Positions 1 to 6,953 of a stretch of DNA of 8,574 nucleotides are shown in pieces. How positions within the stretch are numbered: the stretch's first letter is position 1; the number at the start of each line of letters is the position of its first letter. The notes under the pieces were generated by a model, which was not told where the DNA came from, did not search any database, and saw only the letters and a program-made list of their open reading frames with translations. The DNA comes from DATAYA01 sp036272815 (GTDB taxonomy: Bacteria; Pseudomonadota; Alphaproteobacteria; Acetobacterales; Acetobacteraceae): positions 1 through 8,574 of the forward strand of contig DATAYA010000129.1 in NCBI GenBank assembly GCA_036272815.1. The letters run 5' to 3'. A program made the position numbers and the translations under genes.

Positions 1-1
1 G

Positions 2-775
2 GCTGGAGGGTGCGTGGTTGGTTGCGAAGTCGCCATCGCCGAGATAGAGGATGCCGAAGCGCTCACAAAGGCCTTTACCGGCGCCGAAGCGGCGTTCATC
101 CTGCCACCCTCCGAATTCGATCCGGAGCCCGGCTATCCCGAGGCCCGACGGGAGATCGGCGCGGTGCGCGCCGCGCTGGAATCGACCCATCCCAACCGCG
201 TGGTCTGCCTGTCGACTATCGGCGCCGATGCTGAGGAAGATAATCTGTTGAGCCAGCGCACGCTGATGGAACAGGCGCTTGCCTCGCTGTCCGTGCCTGT
301 CACCTTCCTGCGGCCCGCCTGGTTCATCGACAACGCTGAATGGGACGTCACCGCGGCGCGCGACGAGGGCGTGATCCGCAGCTTCCTGATGCCGCTCGAT
401 AAGCGCTTCGCGATGGTGGCGGCGAAGGATGTCGGAATAGCTGCGGCCGCCCTGATCCGTGAGCATTGGACCGGCGTGCGCGTCGTCGAACTGGAAGGGC
501 CGGCGCGTGTCTCTCCCAATCAAATCGCCGAGGCTTTCTCCACGGCGCTGGACCGCCCGGTGCGCGCGGAGGTGATGCCGCATGAAGAGTGGCAATCACT
601 GTTCCTCGCCCAGGGGATACGCAATCCTGTTCCCCGCATCCGCATGCTCGACGGATTCAACGAGGGCTGGATCGATTTTCCGGCAGATGACGCCAACAGG
701 CTGAAGGGCAATACCAGCGCGGCGGAGGTGATTGCCGCGCTCGTGTCGCCGGGCTTTTCGCAGCAACCGGGGTGA
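2..775 (+). CDS. NmrA-like NAD(P)-binding Rossmann-fold protein, 5' end cut by window edge
   Basis: This is the C-terminal part of an atypical short-chain dehydrogenase/NmrA family protein, which binds NAD(P) and acts as a redox sensor or quinone/NADPH oxidoreductase. The frame is open back to base 2. A GTG lies at 14, but the N-terminal glycine-rich nucleotide loop is missing, so the true start is upstream of the window. Family-like stretches after the GTG are AFTGAEAAFILPP (end of an early beta strand), RVVCLSTIGAD (the strand ending in Ser-Thr), VPVTFLRPAWFIDN (substrate pocket) and a C-terminal segment ending near NTSAAEVIAALV. The residue after RPAWFIDN is not the classical YxxxK pair, as is usual in NmrA-like proteins. 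The substrate cannot be inferred. Codon use is less GC-biased than in the copper genes (about 14 of the first 50 codons end in A/T). It converges on guaA. Confidence 0.8.
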   Translation, partial: AGGCVVGCEVAIAEIEDAEALTKAFTGAEAAFILPPSEFDPEPGYPEARREIGAVRAALESTHPNRVVCLSTIGADAEEDNLLSQRTLMEQALASLSVPVTFLRPAWFIDNAEWDVTAARDEGVIRSFLMPLDKRFAMVAAKDVGIAAAALIREHWTGVRVVELEGPARVSPNQIAEAFSTALDRPVRAEVMPHEEWQSLFLAQGIRNPVPRIRMLDGFNEGWIDFPADDANRLKGNTSAAEVIAALVSPGFSQQPG

Positions 776-823
776 TCCTGGCGCTATGTCGCTGGCGCAA
801 TCAACCTCGGGCCTCGCACACAG

Positions 824-842
824 CGGCAATCTTGGTTTGCCG
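824..842. terminator. Possible bidirectional hairpin between convergent genes
   Basis: The six-base arms CGGCAA (824-829) and TTGCCG (837-842) are perfect complements around a 7-base loop. They lie in the 90-base gap between the converging NmrA-like gene and guaA. No clear T-run follows on either strand, so it is not a canonical Rho-independent terminator. A second small dyad, GTAAT/ATTAC (845-849 and 856-860), follows at once. The position supports a termination role, while the sequence alone is weak. Confidence 0.3.
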
Positions 843-865
843 GTGTAATCTCTTCATTACTTCCG

Positions 866-2428
<1,563 letters not shown>

Positions 2429-2510
2429 GGCGGCGCTTGCAGCACGGCGGCGGGGTGGGTGCAAGGGCGGCGCCTAAGCCGGCTTCCGCATCCTGTCCGC
2501 CCAAGCCATA
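2429..2510. promoter_or_regulatory. Divergent control region between guaA and the copper cluster
   Basis: These 82 bases separate the guaA start from the first copper-cluster gene and must hold at least part of both promoters. Two dyads are visible. The arms CTTGCA (2436-2441) and TGCAAG (2460-2465) form an inverted repeat that extends outwards by two more pairs after one mismatch. AAGCCGGCTT (2476-2485) is a perfect 10-bp palindrome. No convincing -35/-10 pair and no clear CueR or CsoR operator could be recognised by eye. The first dyad would fold as a hairpin just before the guaA ATG in the guaA mRNA. Confidence 0.35.
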
Positions 2511-2918
2511 GTGCCGCACATGGGCTGGCTGCTCGCGCCGCGCTTCCGGCACCGCATCCGTCCCCTCGGCCTGCTGGTCGCGGGGTTCGCGATGGCGTGC
2601 CAGATCGCAATGGCGCCCGGAACGGCGCCCTCGCAGGGCGCAGGCAGGCTGGCAGCCCTCGCCGCCGCGACAGTGCTCTGCCACGGGCAGAAACCGCCGC
2701 CGCATCATCCGGCGCTGCCGCGGCAGGTGCCGGCCCTGGCGCCCTCCCCGGCCGGCGCCGCCTCCGCCGAGGCGGCAGCACTCCTCCCCGCCGGCGCCGC
2801 GCCGCCGCCGTCGCCGGTCGCGGTCCGGCTTCGGATCGGCGCCACCGCGCCGGCGCGCGCGCCGCCGGTCCGGGCGGTGCTGTCGGCGTCTCCGCGCGGT
2901 CCTCCCGTCCCGGCCTGA
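2511..2918 (+). CDS. Small exported Ala/Pro-rich protein, DUF2946-like, upstream of copC
   Basis: The 135-residue product starts at GTG 2511; an ATG at 2520 is an equally good start, and neither has a clear ribosome site. It has a basic N-terminus, then a hydrophobic stretch LGLLVAGFAMACQIAMA that could be a signal peptide or membrane anchor. A segment LCHGQKPPPHHPALP follows, then a long Ala/Pro-rich part ending in SPRGPPVPA. The layout (hydrophobic leader, CH...HH cluster, Pro-rich tail ending near RGPP) resembles DUF2946 proteins, which often sit beside copper genes. The C-P-x-C pair usual in those proteins is not seen here. Almost every codon ends in G or C in this frame, as in neighbouring real genes, which supports coding. 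It lies 63 bases before copC in the same direction. The function is unknown. A role in periplasmic copper handling is inferred only from context and the His/Cys cluster. Confidence 0.6.
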   Translation: MPHMGWLLAPRFRHRIRPLGLLVAGFAMACQIAMAPGTAPSQGAGRLAALAAATVLCHGQKPPPHHPALPRQVPALAPSPAGAASAEAAALLPAGAAPPPSPVAVRLRIGATAPARAPPVRAVLSASPRGPPVPA

Positions 2919-2981
2919 CCCCGTCGCCTGCGGCACGCGACCGCGGCCGCAAGTCCCACGCAGTCCGACAGGATCACGCCG

Positions 2982-3347
2982 ATGAACCGCTTCCCCCTCG
3001 TGGCCGCGCTGGCACTCGCCGGCACGCTGGCCGCCTCGGACGCCTCCGCGCACGCCTACCCCAAGACCGAGACCCCCGCTTCGGGGAGCACGATCCAGAC
3101 CGCCCCCGGCACCGTCGCCATCGAGTTCGACGACGAGCTGGTGCCCGCCTTCACGGCCATGACGGTGACGAATGCCGCCGGGCAGAGCGTCGATCGCGGC
3201 GCCTCGCATGTCGGCGCCGGCGACAAGCGGCATCTATCGGTCGCGGTGCAGAAGCTGCCGGCCGGCACCTACACGGTCGACTGGCACGCCACCGACACGG
3301 ACACCCACAAGACGAAGGGCCGCTACAGCTTCACGGTCGCGCCGTAG
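2982..3347 (+). CDS. copC: CopC/YobA-family periplasmic copper-binding protein
   Basis: This 121-residue precursor has a signal peptide (MNRFPLVAALALAGTLAASDASA) with likely cleavage after Ala23, giving a mature protein that begins HAYPKTETPASGS. A mature N-terminal His is the hallmark Cu(II) ligand of CopC proteins. The other expected ligands are present as Asp107-x-His109 (DTH), which are mature residues 84 and 86. This matches the His1/Asp/His site known for Cu(II)-only CopC proteins. The methionine-rich Cu(I) site of plasmid-borne Pseudomonas CopC is absent, with only Met60 in the central part. The domain is a small beta-barrel ending in GRYSFTVAP. AGGA at 2970-2973 sits 8 bases before the ATG and supports this start. 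The stop is 14 bases before copD, so the two are probably co-expressed, with CopC passing Cu(II) to the CopD membrane domain. Confidence 0.93.
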   Translation: MNRFPLVAALALAGTLAASDASAHAYPKTETPASGSTIQTAPGTVAIEFDDELVPAFTAMTVTNAAGQSVDRGASHVGAGDKRHLSVAVQKLPAGTYTVDWHATDTDTHKTKGRYSFTVAP

Positions 3348-3361
3348 GAACTCCCCAGGTG

Positions 3362-5290
3362 ATGCTGCCGCCGTTCGCGATCGACGGCGGCCTGTCGCTC
3401 GCGCTGGCGCGCGGGCTGGCGGTCGCCGGACTGTTCTCCGTCTTCGGGACGGCGCTGGCGCGGGTGGCGGTGATGCCGCCCGCGCTGGCACTCGCCCAGG
3501 CGGCAACGGGGCCGGAGGCGCTGCGGCGATGGCGGCGCCTGATGGCGTCGAGCATCGCGCTCGCCGGGCTCGGCCTGGCCGGCTGGATCTGGACCACGGC
3601 CGGAACCCTGGCGGCCGCCCCGGAGGCCGGCGCGGTTGCACGGACCGCGTGGATCCTGCTCGCTGCCACGACCTTCGGCCACGTCTTCCTGCTCCAACTC
3701 GGCAGCCTCGTCCTCGTGGCGGTGGCGGTCGGCCGCCGGTATCAGCGGACGGCGCTGGTCCTCGCGGGGTTTGCGATCGCGCTCGAGAGCCTCCACAGCC
3801 ACGCCTTCGGCATGACCGAGGGCCCGAGCTGGCTGCTGCTCTCCGTTCTGCTGCACCTGCTCGCCGGGGCGGCATGGCTCGGCGGCCTGCTGCCGCTGCT
3901 GATCGTGGTGCGAACCCTGCCGCCCGCGGCCGCCGCCGTCGCGTGCCGCCGGTTCTCGCCGCTCGGCATCGCCTGCGTGCTGACGCTGGCGGCGACGTCC
4001 GTCGCGCAGTTCTGGGTGCTGGTGGGCGGGCTGCCCGGCCTGCTCGGCACCGGATACGGTTTGGTGGCACTCCTTAAAGCCGCCCTGTTCGCGCTCCTGC
4101 TCGGCTTCGCCGCGGTCAACCGCCAGCGCCTCACGCCCGCTCTGGCCGCGAGCGCCGCCGGTCAGGCCCGGCGGCGGATGGTCCGCAGCCTGGCCGGAGA
4201 GACGGTCGTGGGCGTGCTGATCGTGCTCGCGGCCGGCGTGCTGTCGAGCCTGCCGCCGGCGATGCACATCCAGCCGGTCTGGCCGCTGCCGGTGCGCCCG
4301 AGTCTCGCGATCGTGCGGACGGATCCCGCGGCGCGCTGGCAGGCGATCGGCGCCGCCTCCGCCATCGGGTGCGCGATCGTGCTGGGCCTGTGGGCGGTCC
4401 TGGTCCGCCCGCGGTGGCGCTGGCCCGCGGCCGTGGTGGCACTGCTCGTCGTGGCACTTGCGGCCCCGCGCCTCGACCTGCTGTTCGTCCCTGCCGTGCC
4501 GACCAGTTTCCAGCATTCGCCGACCGGCTTCGCCGCCAGCGGCATCGTCCGCGGCGCGCGCCTGTTCGCGGCGAACTGCGCGAGCTGCCACGGCGCCGAG
4601 GGACGCGGCAATGGCCCGGCCACACGCGGCCTCGCCGTGGCGCCGGGGGACCTGACGGCGGCGCGGGTCCTCGATTACGGCGACGGCCGGATGATCTGGT
4701 GGCTTTCGCGGGGCATCCGCGCGCCCGCCGGCGACGGGCTCGCGATGCCCGGCTTCGCGGCGAAATTGTCCAACCGGCAGCAATGGGAGCTGGTCGACTA
4801 CGTCCGCGCGCACGCTCTCGGTGCCCTCCGGTCGGCGGCGGGCTGGTCGGTGCGCGCGCGGGCGCCGGGCTTCGAGGCGACCTGTCCGGGCGGCCGGACA
4901 ATCGCGCTCGCCGGGCTGCGCGGGCGGATCGTGCGCCTGATGGTGGGCTGGTCGGCCGCCGCCTCGGCCCGGCCGGACAATGCGGCCTCGCCCGTCACGA
5001 TCATCGCCGCATCCGGGCCGCGGGCCGCGGGCGACGTCTGCGTCGCGCATGACGAGTCGGTGCCGTCCGCTTACGCCATCGTCGCCGGGCTCCCGCCCGA
5101 CGGCATCACCGGCGCCGAGTTTCTGATCGATGGCCACGGCTGGCTGCGGGCGGTGCAGACGCCGGGCACGCGGCCCGGCTGGGACGACGCTGGCGTCCTG
5201 GCGCGGGACGTGGCCAACATCCGCGCGCATCCGATCACCGCAGGAGGCGGTAGCGCCCCGATGCCGATGAACACGCAGATGAAGATGTAG
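3362..5290 (+). CDS. copD: CopD membrane protein fused to cytochrome c and a degenerate thioredoxin-like domain
   Basis: This inner-membrane protein of 642 residues is well above the roughly 300 usual for stand-alone CopD. Residues 1-300 form the CopD domain with about eight membrane helices, including HLLAGAAWLGGLLPLL (165-180) and candidate metal ligands His107, His145, His147 and His165. Two more helices (about 330-348 and 355-376) lead to a class I cytochrome c domain with the haem site CASCH (Cys406, Cys409, His410) and probable axial Met462 in AMPGF. Residues about 495-625 resemble a TlpA/AhpC-type thioredoxin fold: RAPGFEA, GRTIALAGLRGRIVRLMV and EFLIDGHGWLRA. Where CxxC should be, the chain reads GWSAAAS. 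Cys508 and Cys560 remain elsewhere. The tail APMPMNTQMKM is Met-rich. The frame is open far upstream, antisense to guaA, but that part is not coding. The ATG at 3362, with AGGA at 3346-3349, gives the right N-terminus. It is likely a copper importer with electron transfer. Confidence 0.9.
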   Translation: MLPPFAIDGGLSLALARGLAVAGLFSVFGTALARVAVMPPALALAQAATGPEALRRWRRLMASSIALAGLGLAGWIWTTAGTLAAAPEAGAVARTAWILLAATTFGHVFLLQLGSLVLVAVAVGRRYQRTALVLAGFAIALESLHSHAFGMTEGPSWLLLSVLLHLLAGAAWLGGLLPLLIVVRTLPPAAAAVACRRFSPLGIACVLTLAATSVAQFWVLVGGLPGLLGTGYGLVALLKAALFALLLGFAAVNRQRLTPALAASAAGQARRRMVRSLAGETVVGVLIVLAAGVLSSLPPAMHIQPVWPLPVRPSLAIVRTDPAARWQAIGAASAIGCAIVLGLWAVLVRPRWRWPAAVVALLVVALAAPRLDLLFVPAVPTSFQHSPTGFAASGIVRGARLFAANCASCHGAEGRGNGPATRGLAVAPGDLTAARVLDYGDGRMIWWLSRGIRAPAGDGLAMPGFAAKLSNRQQWELVDYVRAHALGALRSAAGWSVRARAPGFEATCPGGRTIALAGLRGRIVRLMVGWSAAASARPDNAASPVTIIAASGPRAAGDVCVAHDESVPSAYAIVAGLPPDGITGAEFLIDGHGWLRAVQTPGTRPGWDDAGVLARDVANIRAHPITAGGGSAPMPMNTQMKM

Positions 5291-5291
5291 G

Positions 5292-5906
5292 ATGGTCGGC
5301 AAGCGTGTCCGGCAGCCTGGAGGTCATCGGGACGGCGCCGCGGCGGCCATCGGCGCTGTCGCCGCCTGCCTGCTGGTCCTGGCTGGCCTGCTGCTGTGGC
5401 TTCCCACGCGGCCGCCGGTTGCGGCGAGCACCGTCGGCGGTCCATTCCGGCTGCTCGCCAGCAACGGCCGCACCGTCGACGACCGCAGCTTCCCCGGACG
5501 CTACAAGCTGGTCTATTTCGGCTACACGCAGTGTCGCGACGTCTGCCCCACCGCCATGACAGCCCTCGCTGACGCGCTGCGGATGCTCGGCCCGGTTGCC
5601 GACCGGGTGCAGCCGCTGTTCGTCACCGTCGACCCGGCGCACGACACGCCCCCGGTGCTGCGCCGCTACCTCGCCCAGTTCACGCCGCGCCTGCTCGGCC
5701 TGACCGGCACGCCTGCGCAGGTCGGCGCGGTGGAGCGCGCCTATCGCGTGACCAGCGTCGTCATGACCGATGCGTCCGGCGCCGAGGCGTTCGACCACTC
5801 CTCCGTGCTTTACCTGATGCGCCCGGACGGACGCTTTCTCGCGCCGCTGCGTGCCGACGAGACACCGGCAGTGATGGCGGCGACGCTGGCGCGGGCGCTG
5901 CGATAG
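5292..5906 (+). CDS. SCO1/SenC/PrrC family copper chaperone
   Basis: Sco proteins are membrane-anchored periplasmic chaperones with a thioredoxin fold. They bind copper and assist CuA-site assembly in cytochrome c oxidase, and some act as thiol-disulfide reductases. The 204-residue product has a membrane anchor at about residues 18-38 (AAIGAVAACLLVLAGLLLWL). The metal site is CRDVCP (Cys81, Cys85) following LVYFGYTQ, and the third ligand is His169 in AFDHSSVLYLMRPDGRF. VTVDPAHDTP (111-120) is the conserved Sco segment. All three copper ligands are intact. The ATG begins one base after the copD stop, so translation is probably coupled. Its place at the end of the copper cluster suggests that copper taken in by CopC/CopD is delivered to a respiratory oxidase, whose genes are not in this window. 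Confidence 0.95.
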   Translation: MVGKRVRQPGGHRDGAAAAIGAVAACLLVLAGLLLWLPTRPPVAASTVGGPFRLLASNGRTVDDRSFPGRYKLVYFGYTQCRDVCPTAMTALADALRMLGPVADRVQPLFVTVDPAHDTPPVLRRYLAQFTPRLLGLTGTPAQVGAVERAYRVTSVVMTDASGAEAFDHSSVLYLMRPDGRFLAPLRADETPAVMAATLARALR

Positions 5907-5912
5907 GCCAGT

Positions 5913-5929
5913 CCTGCCGCTTCGGCAGG
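5913..5929 (+). terminator. GC-rich hairpin after the sco gene
   Basis: CCTGCCG (5913-5919) and CGGCAGG (5923-5929) form a perfect 7-bp stem with a 3-base loop, seven bases after the sco stop. No T-run follows (TCCGGCG comes next), so it may be a weak or Rho-assisted terminator for the copper operon, or an mRNA 3' stabilising structure. Confidence 0.45.
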
Positions 5930-5935
5930 TCCGGC

Positions 5936-5969
5936 GAAACGCACGACATCAACAATTAACGTGCGTTTC
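5936..5969 (+). promoter_or_regulatory. Inverted repeat upstream of the amidase gene
   Basis: GAAACGCACG (5936-5945) and CGTGCGTTTC (5960-5969) are perfect 10-base complements around a 14-base AT-rich centre holding AACAATTAA. The dyad ends 10 bases before the GTG start of the amidase. It could be an operator for that gene, or a second terminator stem for the copper operon, since the right arm carries TTT but not a full T-run. The AT-rich centre in an otherwise very GC-rich region favours a protein-binding or promoter site. Confidence 0.45.
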
Positions 5970-5979
5970 CGAAGGCTCC

Positions 5980-6885
5980 GTGGTAGCCGACCCGTCCATG
6001 TCCAAAGAACCCGTATCGCGCCGGTTGCTGCTTGGCCACGGTGTCGCGGCGACCATGCTCCTGCCGGCCGCGTCGCACGCGGCCTCCGTGATCCAGCCCG
6101 GTGCGCACCGGGTGCTGCCGGTGCCGCCGATGCCAGGGCCGAGGCCGGGGCGGGTGCCGGCTTCGACCCTGCCCCGCCGGTCGGAGGTCCCCGTCGTGAT
6201 GCTGGACCCCGGGCATGGTGGCCTGGACCCGGGCGCAATCGGCGTCAGCGGTACCTACGAGAAGCACATCGCCCTGGCGGCTGCCTTCGAGCTGAAGCGA
6301 CAGCTTGAGGCGGGCGGCCGGTATCGCGTCGTGATGACGCGTGCGCAGGACCGCTTCATCCCGCTGGAGCAGCGGGTCGATCTCGCCGAGGGTGCGCGCG
6401 CCCACCTGTTCGTCTCCATGCATGCCGACGCGATCTCCGATCACGGCGTGCGCGGGGCCTCGGTCTACACCCTCTCCAACCGCGCCTCCGATGCGCAGAC
6501 GGCGGCGCTGGCGCAGAGCGAGAACAGCGTGGACCGGTTCGCCGGTCCCGGCTTCCACGGCGTCAGCCCGGCGGTGGCGCAGATCCTCGCTTCCCTGGTG
6601 CAGGAGGAGACGCGGCGCGGGTCGGCGACGATGGCGCGCGGCGTCGTCGCGGCGTTCGACCACGATATCGGGCTGCTGACCAATCCCTGGCGGCACGCGG
6701 GCTTCGTCGTGCTGAAATCGGCCAACATCCCGAGCGTGCTGGTCGAGATGGGCTTCATGTCCAACGCCACCGACGAGGCGGCGCTGCGGCGGCCGTCCCA
6801 CCGCAACCAGATCGCCACCGCGATGAAGCAGGCGGTCGACCTCTATTTCACCGCCAGCCGGCACAACACGCTGGTCGCCGGCTGA
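5980..6885 (+). CDS. N-acetylmuramoyl-L-alanine amidase, AmiA-like, Tat-exported
   Basis: This zinc amidase cleaves the bond between N-acetylmuramic acid and L-alanine in peptidoglycan and acts in the periplasm, typically in daughter-cell separation. The catalytic Amidase_3 domain runs from VVMLDPGHGG (about residue 72) to near the end. Zinc ligands are His79 (DPGHGG), Glu94 (TYEKH) and His148 (SMHAD), and the catalytic Glu256 lies in LVEMGFMSN. The N-terminus has SRRLLLGHGVAA followed by LLPAASHAA. This is a twin-arginine-type signal (Arg14, Arg15), in line with Tat export of E. coli AmiA and AmiC. There is no AMIN domain, and the 301 residues make it AmiA-like; a Pro-rich linker of about 30 residues joins the signal to the domain. 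The start may be GTG 5980, with GAAGG 5971-5975 just upstream, or ATG 5998. It lies 73 bases after sco with a hairpin between, so it is probably transcribed separately. Confidence 0.95.
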   Translation: MVADPSMSKEPVSRRLLLGHGVAATMLLPAASHAASVIQPGAHRVLPVPPMPGPRPGRVPASTLPRRSEVPVVMLDPGHGGLDPGAIGVSGTYEKHIALAAAFELKRQLEAGGRYRVVMTRAQDRFIPLEQRVDLAEGARAHLFVSMHADAISDHGVRGASVYTLSNRASDAQTAALAQSENSVDRFAGPGFHGVSPAVAQILASLVQEETRRGSATMARGVVAAFDHDIGLLTNPWRHAGFVVLKSANIPSVLVEMGFMSNATDEAALRRPSHRNQIATAMKQAVDLYFTASRHNTLVAG

Positions 6886-6953
6886 GGCCGGTCGTTCTGG
6901 TCCACGCGCCTGTTGCTGCGCGCCAAGCACCGCAACCCGGGAAATGATTTCGT

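Noticed and set aside
2429..2464. N-terminal extension of GuaA from TTG at 2464
   Set aside because: The 12 added residues ([12 protein letters not shown]) do not look like GuaA, TTG is a rare start, and the ATG at 2428 gives the normal family length.
2929..2951. Hairpin TGCGGC...GCCGCA between the DUF2946-like gene and copC
   Set aside because: Six-bp GC stems are expected by chance in such GC-rich DNA, and no T-run or conserved motif goes with it.
3323..5302. 659-residue open frame on the - strand opposite copD
   Set aside because: It is rich in Arg, Gly, Gln and Asp with no recognisable domain, and copD on the + strand has clear membrane helices and a haem site. It is a shadow frame of a GC-rich gene.
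5956..6930. 324-residue - strand frame opposite the amidase
   Set aside because: The opposite strand holds all amidase catalytic residues, and this frame has no family features.
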